From Ephydatia muelleri (lineage: Eukaryota; Porifera; Demospongiae; Spongillida; Spongillidae), in contig JABACO010000001.1 in NCBI GenBank assembly GCA_013339895.1, positions 15,866,990 to 15,930,989 on the forward strand: a stretch of 64,000 bases of DNA. The letters run 5' to 3'. Position numbers and translations under genes: made by a program. Each line of letters starts with the position of its first letter. The first letter of the stretch is position 1. Below, piece after piece: positions 1 through 22,524 of the stretch. The notes under the pieces are model-generated. The model worked only from the letters and a program-made list of their open reading frames with translations. It searched no databases and had not been told where the DNA came from.

Positions 1-627
1 TAATACATGTAATCCATTGTGACAGTACATGTATGTCCACTTTGAACCATCCTTTGTTCAATATCATGAAAATTATATTTATATCACTGCAGTTCCATAC
101 AAGTACAGTTAAAATAGAACAAGACCGGGATTAATAATATCTTGGCCCCAGGCTATTGGATATTCGGATATGGTTTAGTGAACTGATAGATGCTCACTTC
201 ATTGCCTAGTCAGGTGCTTGGGTTTGCACACATTCGCACACATACACACACACACTGGAATTTAAAGTAGGTTAATAAGGAAATATTACTTCACCTCTGT
301 GTATCTCGTGCAACATGCAAAGAGTGCATTTCACTATTCTCAGTTATATGGAGGGAGGCTATATAAGACTACTGCAGGAGTTTATGGAGGAACCATTGAC
401 CAACTTCGAAACCTTATGTCTGAATGATGCAATGTCACTTCAGATGAGAAAGGCATAAAGCTGCTATTAATGCAGACAGAATGGCTACACTTAATAATGT
501 CACTGAGTGCATCTTCACTAGTGACATTAGTATGTCAAAATTTCATACATCTGGACAATCGCAACACACAGGAGAATGTGAATTCAGACTGTACAAAGCC
601 TTACATTAAGACAGTGTCCAAAGATGC

Positions 628-666
628 TCTGTGTGTATGTTTGTGTGTGTGTGTCTGTGTGTGTGT

Positions 667-751
<85 letters not shown>
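628..751. repeat. (TG)n microsatellite
   Basis: About 120 bp of TG dinucleotide repeat with two TC-type interruptions near its left end. The Cys/Val and His/Thr open frames that cross it are artefacts of the repeat. Confidence 0.97.
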
Positions 752-754
<3 letters not shown>

Positions 755-1299
755 ATTTGGGACACTGGATCTTGAATTCAAAGATGGTATTAGAAGGGCC
801 AGGTTTGTGTTGTTGGATGTACTTTTTCGTAACTTTCTGTGCTTCAGGGTGGACACATTATAGTCTGGAAGCATAAAACGTTTACTGTAATGCAATATTA
901 CTATATCCTACTCGTACTTAGCAAAATACATGTACAGTTTATTAGCTACAGTATATGAAGGGCCAGTCGATGTAACATGTCTGCAGATCTTTACATCAGC
1001 GTTTAAATAGGGCATTGTAAGGACACAGTGCATCATATTGGGGCCAAAAAAGAACACCACAACCTATACTTAGAACAATTAGCAATGGGCTCTCTTGGAG
1101 ACATTGTTGTACTTTTGAAATGGTGAAATTCTACTGGCACTTATGGGACACACACAAGACGATTAGATGGTGAAGACTCAAACGGTGATTAGTGAATTTG
1201 TTGTAAAGGATGTCTGTTTACATTACCCACAGAGGCAACACCATGCTTCCCCAAAATCTAAAGTAATGTATTGATTTCATCTACAAGAGACTAAAATCA

Positions 1300-1476
1300 T
1301 TTGAAGGTAATAGTGGCGTAAAAAGCAAGGAAACAAGCGTCTAAGTAAAATGTAATAGTCCTAAATTTATTACATGAACAGCAAAATGTACTAAACATAG
1401 AACTATTGCATTTTACATTCATTTGAGACACTTAATTGTTTCCTTTTACACTACTATTGTCTTTAAATTCTACATA
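1300..1476. repeat. degraded foldback-like inverted repeat
   Basis: The left side (from about 1300) and the reverse complement of the right side (to about 1476) align with indels over about 65 bp each. The left arm contains GTAAAAAGCAAGGAAACAAG, nearly the same as a stretch in the arms of the perfect foldback at 31110-31406 (GTAAAAAGCACGGAAACAAG). It therefore looks like an old, diverged member of that family. Confidence 0.45.
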
Positions 1477-2720
1477 CTTATACTAACTTTCTCATAGTAA
1501 TTCTTGTTTGATGGATTTTTGTTCGTCGTACAATACCATTGAAGTTCTGAAGAAGTCTTGTTTCCAAACCTCAGCAAGCATATGCGGTACCATAAGTTGT
1601 TTAATTGTACTAATAGTTACACAAATGGCTCACCCTCTGTCACTTGGCCCCAGCCTCTTTCACATCCTTGTCCTATAAGTTCTCCACCATTGCAATCTCC
1701 TCACACATTGATCATCCTAACAGAAGGAGCGTGCTATGGTTGGCCGTGGTTCTGAATCAGAAAACATCATTGTGCTCACATGATAAGATGCATGTATTCT
1801 CAGTATGATACCATATAGCGGAAAACGTTTGAGGGAGGAATTGGTAGACACTAACATGTTGCTGAAAAACCTTTGCAGATACCTCTTTCTTTGTTTGAAT
1901 GGGTGTAACCATAAAATGACGCTATCATAATCTTTTAATACCGATAATCATTGAAACCACACACACTATTCACGTTTAGATGTTACTGTACGTTCCAGAA
2001 CTTTTGAAAGTTCTACCTTGTTTGTAGAAGCTATAATGGACAAATGTTGACAGTGGAGAACAGGCTTTGGCAGCATAGAATTGCTGCTTTTGAAGTATTT
2101 CAGCGCAATTAATAACCTATTATAAACAATACAAACAATACTATTTAAACTGGCTTGTGGCACATGATACATAAAACCTTGTGAGGAAGAATACTTAGCT
2201 GTCAGCCCAAAATCGTGAAATTGTGAAGATTTTCTCCCTCAAGCCTTTTAAGCTATACCCACTATTAGCTATTTTAATCGCATTAATAGCATGAAAATCA
2301 TGTATACATGTAGAAACAAATTGTGAAGATAGTTATTTAATTTACTGGCACAAGGAACTGTAGCGCCAGCATACAAAGCAACAGGCAGAGACACGTTCAT
2401 CCCAGCACTCTAAACCTTTTATACCTTTCATACAATCGGAAGGTATTCCAGGCTCTATTTCAAACAGATTTCACACAACCTGACAACGAGCAATAACAAA
2501 ATTCCTGCCAAACATGATAGGTGCTATGCAACGGCCCACAGAGAATGTAAGGGTCACATGTTCTGTTTCCAATCCTTTTCTCAATAATCTATGCTAATAG
2601 CTGACAACTGTGTGATGAAGACATAAGGAAACGTGTGCCCAAAGTGCTAAATGTCATCAGATTAATGTTACTCCTCCCTCCCTCTCCCTGGGAACACACC
2701 CACTGACTGTACAAGCCTCA

Positions 2721-2815
2721 AATCAATTCTTGATTTCCAATTGATTGATCAATGTTAAAATATCATTTTGTACCAGAATGTAAGTGATAAGTCAATTGGA
2801 AATCAAGAATTGATT
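2721..2815. repeat. 95-bp mini inverted repeat
   Basis: A 24-bp sequence at 2721-2744 beginning AATCAATTCTTGATTTCC is repeated exactly in reverse complement at 2792-2815, with 47 bp between. It could be a very short MITE or simply a hairpin. No target duplication is clear. Confidence 0.6.
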
Positions 2816-4403
2816 GGGCAAGCGTGAGGATTACATCATCTCTGCTTAAATAGTAAAAGCTTTTTTTTCTGCATTTGTCAACCATGCTTCCCCCTCCCTC
2901 ACATCCCCCTACCTTAACAAAGCATGATAGTGCAATAAAATTGCAAGTGCATGCAATATGTGACTATCTACTTCACCACTTATTGCCTACACCCTTTTGT
3001 TCAATTATTAATTGCTCGCATATCAAAGGGTTCATTCCAGATTCTTATTGAACACTTTAGAGTGAATGATGGAAAGTGAATGGTTACAAGCAGTTGCTCT
3101 GCGCCAGACATGCAAGGAAAAAAACAACATGTCGAATTAAAGCTAGATACCGAATTGAATTGTAACTTCCATCTCTGGTACAAAAAAGTTGGTTTTACTG
3201 TGCACTGCCTACATGTATTACTGTTGTTGTTTGTGTTTTAATTTTAACTCGGGCTGCAGCATTTAACAAAAAAATAGGCCATCACTCGCACAGACTCCAA
3301 ATATCAGGGTCGCAATGCACACAAATGCATCTACACACACGTCATGACCACTATGATGCAAACACTTCTAGTATGTGCTACCTCCACTAATACTATAATT
3401 ATACAACAACTGGGCTAGTTTTCTCCCTCAAACACAGAAGTTCATACAAATGTGGTAAGAGTAATCAACAGCTGGTAGTTTATCCCCGCCCCTCCCTAGT
3501 CTTTTACCACACCCCAGACCGTAGATGTAAAGACCGTAGAGATAACCCATACACAAACACATGGTCTGATTATCGGTAGTTGAGTTGCAAAAATTGTAAC
3601 ACAATAGCTCTGCTAGATTTCGGAATTGTAGAGAATGCCAAAACAATGCCATACATGTACATGTTAACATGTTTACAAAATAAATTAATTAATGAATTTA
3701 AAAAAGAAGCTTAATTTGCAACAAAGTCAGAATAATGATATGCTGTAAGGCTGCCCCTTCTTGTCCGATGCTGAATACTACAACTGCAGTAGGTCCCAAG
3801 CCGCCTGTGGTAGAGAATGCAATATTCTAAATTGCTATGTATGTCACGTCTGTTGCTGCTATGCCATTTCCTCATTAGAAGTTGAGAACTGTGTTCTTTA
3901 GAACTGAAAGTGTGTCTTAATGTCGGCGTACATTCTTACACCTGCAACTTTAGCTCATATATAACATGTAAATGTATTGTACACAACAGAAACCGGTGGA
4001 ACTGTACACAAATAAAATTATAGACAAAGAGTGCAATTGTGGCAGAGAGGTCAAGCATATAGCCTGTGTGTGTATAATTTCAGTGTGATAGAGCGTACTG
4101 TGTGTATATCCTTACAATAAGTGGTGAGTGCGAGTGAGGGAGGGAGAATGGGAAAGATGCCAATCATATGCAATGCATGTATTCAGTACATTACAAGGGA
4201 TGAGGAGTGTGTTATAAATTTGGTGTGTGTACATAAAAAGGCACATTTTTACAGCCTTCCTGGCCACTGTAGTCACTCATTTTGAGCCAGTGTCCATGTA
4301 CACTGTACAGTATGAACAGTACTTACATGCATTACATTGAGCTGTTTCTTACTCCTGCCATCCGTTCCCTCCTCCTCATCCTTCCTCTCCAAATTACATA
4401 TAG

Positions 4404-13236
<8,833 letters not shown>

Positions 13237-16200
13237 GTAAACAAGTTGTGTGTGCTTTGTGTATTTATACAATGTGTACATCTGTATATCAACACTGTAT
13301 CACCCACGAGTAACAGCAATGACGACTGAAATTCGGTGAGAGGGATGGATGGGGGCGGCTGGATTACATTAAAGAGAAGGGGTGGGGGGAGTAAGGCATT
13401 GGGCAATGATCTCAAAATCGTTCAAAACACTATGTTAGTCTAATGGTCAAGAGGCACATGTAATGTAGTGTTCATTTCCAGGCTGATTTTTAACATTTAG
13501 TCAGGGGAGGGGGGGAGGGTAGGGGGCGGTACACTTTGCAGGGGTGTTATTGCTCCACTCTACTGATTCTGGCTAATCGTACACTTTAGTAAGTTGCCAA
13601 CGAGAGCCAACTTCAAGCACAGAGTCAGCTGCTGTCACACTTGTGCAGCAAGGACTGTATCATTCATTGAGAGATTCCATACTTCGCTGTTAACATGGTT
13701 ACCATGCAAAGATACTCCAACTACTTTAGAGGTGGATAAGAGCTTCCTCTCACTGTCTTTAAGTTATAAAGTTTTTTTTTTGGCAAAAACCTAAAGAAAA
13801 CAAGCCACCGGCTGTGCGGAATCTTATGTGTACGCTTTCACTCATGTGTGTTAGTACATGTGTATTAAAGTTTTATAAAAAATATTCTAACATCAGTGTA
13901 CAATTAACCATGCAGAATCTGGATAATGGCCTTGTGCATGTGCCCTATCACCCCTGGCAAAGTGCATCAGCCTCATCATTGGCAAATATGGCCTGGGGAT
14001 GAGGCTAAATAATGTGAAACATGTGCATCTATGACCTATCCAAGGATATATCGCTCCCCATATACAAAGTACGGTGGTAGTTAAGATCAATACTGAGGTC
14101 TACTTTAAAAATCTAGACCTATCCTAGGGTAGATCCCAAATCAGTTGTACATGTAGAAAGTAAGGTGGTAGTTAAGATCGATACTGAGGCCTACCACTTG
14201 TTACTCACCTTTGTTGATGTTCCCATAAATTCTTAAGTGGCATTTTTGCTAACACTCAACAAACACTATGCAACTAAGCTGATGTTCCAGGCTAAGGTTG
14301 AAGTCATACGTGTACCTTGCATGATCATGACAACACTTCAGCTAAACACAGCTTTGAGTGGCTAAAGATTTAATAGAATTTGCTGTTGAATTCATCTATA
14401 GAGATGATGATATTAGCTGGTTAGCATTGGAAGTTGTGTACTCACAATAGTACAGAAAAGTGGAGAAAGCTGGATAATGTGTTTGCTATGAGGTCTCAAT
14501 TATTGAAAATGACATTGTAACAATGTACAATGAGTACATTGCAAAGCATAATGGTGCCATACTTGGAAAGGTATACACATAGAGTGTACAGGTCATTATT
14601 TATACCATAGTGAAACACATCACCAGTGCTGGTAAGCAACAGGAGGCAGGGGTGGATTATATCAAGGTGAATTTTCACATAGACAGTGGACAAAATGATT
14701 GACACACTGCACCTCAATCAGATATAGACCACACCCTGCTCGATGAGCTGTGTGGCCTCTGTGCTGATGTGTACAGCTTCCTTAGCTATGGCTATGCGTT
14801 GCATGCTAGGGACAGTGTGAAGATGTCAAAGGCCAATGTGAGGACTTCAATTAGCCTCAAGAACATGAAGCCCAGCAGTTCAGGCATATGAAGAGTTGGT
14901 CTCACAACCTGAAAGATTGGATAAACCAGCAATAAAGGAAGCCTTAGTATTCATGGTTCGAAGCGAGCTCAGGTGTTGTGCTCAGGCTAAGGGATCACTG
15001 ATGGAGCAGAGCATCAGTGGTACAATACACTCACTCACCAGTATTTTCACTTGATCTGATGCCTCACAGGAAGCCTAATGGCTGGTGGCATCTCCAGTGC
15101 AGTGCTTTCCAAAGTCTTCCTATTTTATGACAGGTTGAGGCTACCAGGCTGCCTGAAATAGCTGATCTATGTACTCCTTGCCATACACCAATGTGAACTT
15201 CGCTTTTGTAGATATATGTCTCATGTGATGCAAGCGGCTCAACAAGCTTGCAGGATGAAGCTTGCCATTGCTGAGATAGATTCGAGCACAGCCTACATTT
15301 TACATGTATAAGATGGCAAAAAAAAATTCCTTGCAAAGGGATTCTGAGAGGGAGGTGACACGTACTACAGTAAAAAAGGAATGATGTGGAGGGGAGCTAG
15401 ATTTTTATAAAGTCAGACACTACAAAAGAGGATGGGATAAGCAGTCCATTTACAGTGCATGTGCTATGTGGAGATAGAGTTACATTCAGATAAAACATGG
15501 TTGCTGAATCAGATGGAAGCAGTGGATATTGAACAGGATTGCGATTTTGATGAAGGTGATGGTTGTGAACTTGATGAGATTAGGCGAAGGATGAGGAGAT
15601 GAGCATGAGTTGGGTGAGGGACATGAATATGTGTGGAAGGTGTACAGAAGTGGGATGAGGATTGTGAGCTTGAAGGAGAAATGGCATCAGATGGAAATGA
15701 GCAGAAGGGAGGTCAGTGGGAGTGGGATGAAGGTAAAAAGTATGAGTGGGGTTAGGGAAGTGAGCATGAGGCGTGGTGATGGAAGTGAGCATGAGGTGCG
15801 GGTGATGGAAGGGAGCATGAGATGGGGTGAGGGAAGTGAGGATGAGGTGGTGGTGAAGGAAGTGAGCATGAGGTTGGGGTGATGGAATCATTAGGTGGGG
15901 TTAGGATGAGGTACTGTAGGATGATGAAAGTGAGCATGAGGTGGGGTGAAGGAAATTAGCTTGAGTGACGGAAGTGAGCATGATGTGAGAGTGAGGGAAG
16001 TGAGCATGAGGTGGGGTGAGTACATGTATGAGGTAGGGTGATGGAAGTACGCATGAGGTGGGCATGAAGGAAGTGAGCATGAGGTGGGGGTGATGGAAGT
16101 GTGCATGAATTGCATTATCTGATTTTGCCACTGCATGTACATGTGTACGCCATGTACACTGTACCATCCTATCATATACCTGCTGAATTTGCTCCATCAT

Positions 16201-16380
16201 ATATTCCGTCTATCTCTATCTTTCCCGTTCACGTTTGTATCGCCATATGACAAAAAAATATCGCATATCGTAATATATCGCGGCAGCCTTGTTCACAACC
16301 ACAACACTAAAGTAGACTATTATTCAATACTTTTTTGGTGGTCCTACACAATTACATGGTACCATTCTTTGCATCTGAAC
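13237..16380. other. non-coding stretch with a 24-bp-type minisatellite
   Basis: No exon recognised. From about 15580 to 16110 there is a degenerate minisatellite with a core near GGAAGTGAGCATGAGGTGGG, which produces long open frames on both strands that I do not regard as genes. Around 14040-14190 a short block (GGTGGTAGTTAAGAT...ACTGAGG) is repeated twice. Confidence 0.55.
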
Positions 16381-17250
16381 ATTGTATATTTGCAGAACAT
16401 TGTTTGGCATTCAGCAAGTGCAATATACATGTATATCAATGAATTCCCTGTGTGACACGCGCATGTTTGGAGGAAACTGCATCAGTTTTAACATATCAAA
16501 TGCTTTCATTGAATGCTTACGCATGGATGTTGTTTGGGTTGTACTTTACTACTGATGAGTGTCTACCAAAGCAAAGTTCACAAGGATAGGCAATCAGCTG
16601 ATACTAATTTAGTATTATTCAAGCTGTTGGAAACCCTGACAGTTGGCATTCTGCAAGTACAGTATATATCAATGCATTAAATGCTTCCACATGTCTTTTT
16701 GGGTGTACTTCACAGCTGTTGGGTCTCTAACAAAGCAAATTTCACAAGCATAGGCAATAGCAAGTAGTCCACAGTCATCTCAGCCCAGCTGAAACTGAAT
16801 GTTTACATACTGGACTTTGATTTTCTTCTTGCTGGAGTGCAAAATATCTGCAACTGTATTACTTAGTTAACTTCACCCTGACAGTGCAGCCTACTGTCTT
16901 TGTTATGGTTATCCCATGCATCCCAGCAACATTCAGACACTGAATAAATTCACAGCTTCTCTGGAAATTGAAGCAGTTTGTAAGCTCCAAGAATGAGTTA
17001 TGAAATCCTGATAAATGAGGAAAAGCACCTCATCCCAGCGTCAATGACTGTGTCATTTAGCCATCCACCATGTATCAAAACATTCTTATCTTCGTCCAAC
17101 AATGTAGTCTATGTATACCAATGAAATCAATACCAACCATATACATGTACCAGGAATCACAGAGATTTGGTGCATCTCGCGTATGCCACTGATTAACTTC
17201 AGGTTCATCCTCTGGCACACATTGAAAGTTGTTAGCTGAAACATAAACAA
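16380..17250 (-). pseudogene. decayed Ulp1/C48-type cysteine protease
   Basis: Minus-strand fragments in several frames resemble the C-terminal protease of the Ulp1-like proteins I recall as multicopy in sponges and cnidarians. About 17060-17090 gives GGWLNDTVIDAG (substrate-binding helix; families usually have GWLNDxVI). About 16890-16950 gives LNVAGMHGITITKTVGC, where the catalytic His-Trp pair of the family (HW) now reads HG. About 16700-16790 gives a worn C-terminal part followed by MWKHL-like sequence. A second, diverged copy of that last part lies at about 16390-16620, so the 3' end is duplicated. Stops and shifts are frequent. The assignment rests on my reading of motif order and is moderate. 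Confidence 0.5.
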
Positions 17251-19834
17251 AACATGCAAACTGTTGTTATCAATACTTACATTTACTATACATGTATATA
17301 TATATGCCCATGAACTGCTAACACTTAATCATTCCATGCCACATAAAACGTTCCTTTTTCCTGCGTGCACGTCATCGATTTGCCCATATGACCTGAAGTA
17401 GGATGTACATGATAAACCAGCAAAACTTATCTTCTCTTATCATGGTTTAATATATATTGCAAGAGCTGTTCCTGTAAATAGAAATGATGCATAAAGGAGC
17501 TAGTGTGGTTTAGCTGAATATGAATCACAAAACAGATCCATATCCCTACTAAATGAATAGGTACTGTAAACTCACAATTACACCCCGCTAGTTCTAATTG
17601 AGACAGAATCAATTCATTCTTCCAAAAATGATAGATGTCAGAAACGTAACTATATCTTTGAAACTCAGCAAGATAGAGCTGTGAGACTGCAGGATTGCAA
17701 TACCATACCTCTCTGTAGCTTTGTCATCCCATTTTTAAACAGAAGTCTGGCCTTGTTCCTGGTTAATGACATCTCACAAGGGGAAATATCGGTGGTCACC
17801 GGAATCGCTAGAATTAGTGTGTTTTAGAACATATTTCACTGCATCTTAAACTTCAAACATTGCTGGATTGGATGGAAACCTTGGTTATTTTTGCGATATT
17901 TTTGGATATTTAAAATACCACTTGAAGTGAGCTGCCTGCTCGCCAGCAAAATGTATTAAAATTTCTAAGCGTTGCCCACATAAAGTATCACATGACCAAT
18001 TATACAGGATGTAAATTAGCCCACTGGGCAGTAAATTGAGTAAAGATATGCTGTTTATCTCGCACGAGTTGTGTTGCCAGTACATGTATATGATGGAATG
18101 AATTAGACTATCATGGCAGGTGACTAAATATTGTGTCATGTGAGGGCATTAGGTTTTGCAAGGCTATAACTGATTTTGCCCCATGTAACATGCAGTTTTC
18201 AGGTTTTCAGGGTATGCTTCCCTGGCTAGACCACCTTGTTTGCACTATTGTCTCTCTTGTTACTACCTTCCATGCACTAACCAACCGAGTGTATCATTAA
18301 CATGCATCGTGGGAAAGAGCTGTTATTGCCTGCGGGACTTCTGTCGGGATGTATTCTGATCATACTCTGTGGTCATAGAGGGAGCATGCAGATAACGATG
18401 ATGAGGTGGACGTTGAATTACACCGGCTAAATCAGTATCAGTGTGTACTGTAGCACCAGTGATGCAGGCAGATGTTTTGTGTTCCAAATGGTCATATTGG
18501 TAATGAACGGTTAAAATGCATCATTCGCTATGTGTACATAATTGTAAGAGGACCTGCAGCAGCAAGTCAATAGCAATAGTGTAGGCACACACGCTATACA
18601 TAAATAGTCAGCTACTTATATATCGATCCCGGTCGATCACCTGAGGATCAAAGGTCTAAGGCTCCACTGCGCATGCGTTACAGAAGTTACAGAATTGAGA
18701 CACATGGCATGCAAAAGGCAAATTTAGCTTAAGTTCTACACTCAATATGTCCTTCTAAAGTGCAGAGGGTCGTTAGTGCATGGGAGGCAGTAACAAGTGA
18801 GACAATGGTGAGGTTATTTGCAAAGAAGGTGGTCTAGCCAGGGAAGCATACCCTGCATGTACATTTGGCAAAATCAGGAAAGGCATAATTGGTATCGTAC
18901 ACAATTCTGTTGTTGCATAAATAGTGAGGGAAGCTGTAATGAAGAGGTCATATGAAGAGGGCGCATAGTCTTGCAAAACACAGGCATGCAGGATGAGGTG
19001 GACGTGGAGTGAACACTTGTGTATTCAAGCTAGTGCACTGTACAAAACAACAGCCCTGTGTGTGGTTGAGTGTGATCTGGAGCATACTGGTGTCATCTAA
19101 ACACCATGCACACATTCAGAATAATGTACACACACAGATGCTATATAGTGACGTTTGTAGGTCATGTGCGTTCAACCAACTACTACTAGCTGCGCATCAA
19201 TATAGCTAAAATGTCAGCCCCACTGTAGCTACTGACCACAGCTGAAGATTGGAAAAAATAAGGATGCATGTTGGCATGCATGATAATATTCATTTCATTC
19301 AACTGGTTCAACGCATACATTTCTACATGTTAATGTATACATGGATATGTAGAACTGCATCCATATGCATGCATATGCAATGTGTATGTGTTTGACTGCT
19401 CAAACCGTTTCTATTTTATCTAGTAGTTTCTTATTTCCTGCTAAGTTATAAGAGCAGTTTCTTATTTCCTGCTAAGTTATAAGAGCAGTTTCTTATTTCC
19501 TGCTAAGTTATAAGAGCAGTGAACTTCTAAACCTTTCCAGTGATGTCTGCCTTAGTACGAGTCTTTTTCCTATCATCAATGCTTGGAAGTCTCCTCACAT
19601 CAAGTACAGGATTCTTCTCCACAATACTCAGCTAACTGAGCACACATAGGATGTTGGTTTGTGACGATGTATCTGATGGCTTAACACTTTGTGCTTTTGC
19701 ATAGTTTAGTAATGGTACTTCCAAAGACTGAGCAGGTCCAATTTGATCTGATGATCCAGTACCTGTCGATAATTTATGACTTCCAAGTGTAGGAACGGGA
19801 TCAAGAAACATCATATCTGAGTCCGACAATGTGT
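17251..19834. other. non-coding stretch with an inverted repeat pair and a short tandem repeat
   Basis: No exon recognised. About 18165-18295 and 18765-18890 are inverted copies of each other (both contain AGGGTATGCTTCCCTGGCTA in opposite orientation), about 470 bp apart. At 19424-19519 a 31-bp unit (core AGTTTCTTATTTCCTGCTAA) is repeated three times almost exactly. Confidence 0.6.
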
Positions 19835-20014
19835 TCAGGAATCGGGCTGGGGTTTAGTATGACGCTTTGCCATGACTCTCTGGGGGCCTTGTTCATCTTC
19901 ATTCTTCCTAGGACGTCCCATACGCTTTAAACACATGCAACAAGCGCTGCATAGTCCAGAATTACACCTCTTGCATACTCCCTTTTTGTGCTTGTATGGA
20001 CCACGGGCAGCCAT
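19835..20014 (-). CDS. small Cys-rich protein with AT-hook motif, hypothetical
   Basis: A 59-codon ORF from an ATG at 20014 to a stop at 19835. It opens with a basic MAARGPYKHKKG segment, then a cysteine cluster (CKRCNSGLCSACCMC, a possible zinc-binding knuckle) and GRPRK, a minimal AT-hook for minor-groove DNA binding. After the stop another frame stays open to 19632 (an acidic FLNTLSDSDMMFLDP segment follows a possible acceptor AG at about 19850), so this may be one exon of a longer spliced or frameshifted gene. I do not recognise the family. DNA binding is an inference from the motifs only. Confidence 0.4.
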   Translation of the reverse strand: MAARGPYKHKKGVCKRCNSGLCSACCMCLKRMGRPRKNEDEQGPQRVMAKRHTKPQPDS

Positions 20015-22121
20015 TATTAATCTCAAATGATGTCATTGTTTACATTTACGTTATCCTGTCCTTGGGATAAGCTTTTTGTAGACACCCTATTGTGCATGTT
20101 TAACGGCAGCAATGTTTTGTGAACAATATTTGCATGTTATTGATTCTAAATAATCAAGTGCATTTCATACGCTCGTTACATGCGGTTTGTTGACAGCTTG
20201 ATCATAGCACATATCTTTGTTTATGTTTATTAGCGTAGCTAGCTTAGTATGCATGGTACGAGTATTATTATTATAGTTTGGCCCTAGAGTGAGTGTGTAC
20301 ACGCTGCTCATTTCAGTCTGACACGGCCCCTATCCTGCTTATGAATAGGTTATTCGCTACTCATTTTGGTTCACTTCTGGAGTAAACGCAATTGACGGGG
20401 TGGGGGAGGGAATGAATCCACTATCAAGGGAAAGGAAAAGGAAACGGTTGAATGAATATCTCATGCAGTCTCACATAAGAAGAGCATTACCATTTGTCAT
20501 CACAGTTGGGAAGTGTGAGAAGACCAACACATTTGATATGGACCATTTGTGACAGTTTTGAATTACCATATGTGTCTGGCATCAAACATGTGCAATAAAC
20601 ATCAATTTTCTCAGTGCAGACTATCTTTGGTATCTACAGTACGCCGCTATCGACCGCATAGTCCTCACATTTCCGCCGCAAAGATCACTGTTGGGCCTTA
20701 TGATACCCAGAGAGGGGTACGTACCAGTCTCCAGAAAGCTGTAAATGCAATCGTACTCTTCTCCGTCCTAACGCAGACTACGATACACTAGCAGCTGCTC
20801 ACGTACGACTAAAAAGGGCGAGGTGGGAAACAGGAAAGACGGAGCATAAGCTAGCGTTTGGGCAGACGGGGGTGGGGGGGACAATTTCTGCGGAAGGAGG
20901 ACAATATCCGCTAGTGGATTATGTCCGTGGGGGACAGAATCCGCTAGCGGATTATGTCCGGGGGGACAAAATCTGCGGGGGGACAAAATCTGCTCCGACA
21001 CCGGTGTTAACAATATTTTGCTGGCGAGCAGGAAGGGTAAGTAGGGTCATTTCAAGCGCTGTTTATAAATATCCACGGAGCCCCCAAAATAAACGACGTT
21101 TAACATCAAATCCATGCAGCAACGGTTGAAGTTGTAAGATGCAGTGAAATGAGAATAAACCGATTCCGTCCCAATTAGAACCCGCAGAGTACTGCGATAT
21201 TAAAAGTGCATCTACGTAATGTTATCATTTATGTAGTCGTTAATGCATATAACTGCGAGCAAATTGCATATATACATGCATATAGCAAAGCTATCCTTCC
21301 TCGCATGCAGCGACGACTTATGCAGCTAGTTCTGGAGTAATTGCAGGGTCATTCGTCGCTGTGGCAGTTTGCTCCGCGGTCTTCTGCGGTTGTCTATCAA
21401 CGAAAGCATATGTAAGTTTGTGAGGACAGCTTCAGAGTAACTACGGATTGAGTGGCGATTTAATACCCTCAGATTGGTATGCTTATCGAAAAGCATGTAT
21501 GCATTATTCGGTCGGGGTATCGATGAATCTAATTGAATGGGGCTTTTCACTTCAAACACAATACGCTGTTCCTCTTATATATCGTTCCATAATCAAGCAA
21601 TAAGTTATCGCTGTTGTGAAATGTATCACAGTCTTCTATTATGTCAGACTTTGATCCACTCCACAAAATTGTCGCCGTATTTTTTTTTAAGTAGTGATAA
21701 AAAGCGCGTGATACTTCTATACAAATTATAAACAGCCACAAATTTGAATGAATCTTAAAATAAAAGTTCATTAATAAAGTGTAATGAATCTAATACGTCA
21801 TAAGAGGTGATGTCTCCACTTTTGCATAACCCTCTTTCATCAATATGCATGGCTATAGGTTTCAACGTTCATGTACATGTATGTATATGCATGCGCATGG
21901 CTACCATCACGTGCATGTTGGTAGCCACTGCCTACATGTACAAATCACGACTTTAATTACCTCCAAGCACATACGCCATATTGACATTCTGCGTATTGCC
22001 ACATGAATACTATATGTATACAAGTATAGTGCACATATTTGAGCGTAGACTTTGTATTATAAAAGTTATGATTGTTAATGAATGTATTTTTTATTTTTTA
22101 AAAGAAAAAAATTAACTGTAG
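20015..22121. other. no recognised gene apart from the minisatellite at 20.9 kb
   Basis: Short open frames only. Upstream exons of the PPxY protein may lie here but I cannot identify them. Confidence 0.35.
20868..21005. repeat. GGACA/GTCC-rich minisatellite
   Basis: Five or six irregular units of GGGGGACAAAATCTGC and its near-inverse (GCGGATTATGTCC). It resembles in style the internal repeats of the 11.0-kb MITE. Confidence 0.6.
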
Positions 22122-22524
22122 GTGTTGCTTCACGAGGCAACGGACAGGTTCAAGGACACAACCTGCTCCCCTAAACCCTGCAACACGACCAACACAGAGC
22201 GCTCCGTCTGCAAGTCATTCGTCTGCGAACTCTACATCACTACCTGGAAGCAACTCTCGGTCACAGCGTGTAGAAACACGTTTTATTCCACCAGCAGCTA
22301 GCATCAATGGTGCACAGACAACCGTTTGCGATACTAGCATGCCTTTGGAATTACGACCAAGAGGAAATGAAACTAAAGGGTTTGCTATGAATGACGCACC
22401 TCCTGCCTACAATGAATGCATACATCTCCCATTATATGAAATTGGCTCACCCCCTGTTTATGATGAAGTAAGCAGTTCTCTTCCTGCATATGGAGACGAT
22501 GGAACGCCGTACACAGTCTCCTGA
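22122..22524 (+). CDS. last exon of a PPxY-motif (WW-domain ligand) protein
   Basis: Open from an acceptor (ATTAACTGTAG|GTGTTGC) at 22122 to TGA at 22524, about 133 codons, of which only the last 61 follow an internal ATG. The exon starts with CCFTRQR, a Cys-Cys-basic run typical of the membrane-proximal side of a cytoplasmic tail. It is then Ser/Pro/Thr-rich and ends with tyrosine-proline motifs: APPAYNE, SPPVYDE and LPAYGD. PPxY motifs recruit WW domains such as those of NEDD4-family ubiquitin ligases, so a trafficking or adaptor role is likely if the upstream part is a membrane protein. AATAAA at 22687 may be the polyadenylation signal. The upstream exons are not identified. Confidence 0.6.

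Larger units (their letters stand above)
1..4403. other. non-coding flank, repeats only
   Basis: I see no convincing exon here on either strand. The stretch holds a TG microsatellite (628-751), a worn inverted repeat (1300-1476) and a 95-bp mini inverted repeat (2721-2815), each listed separately. The 5' exons of the SRCR gene that starts to be recognisable at 4404 are either upstream of the window or too short to identify. Confidence 0.5.

Noticed and set aside
15580..16200. Several His/Pro/Ser-rich frames, possibly a repeat protein
   Set aside because: Open on both strands over a degenerate 24-bp minisatellite, with unit indels that break frame.
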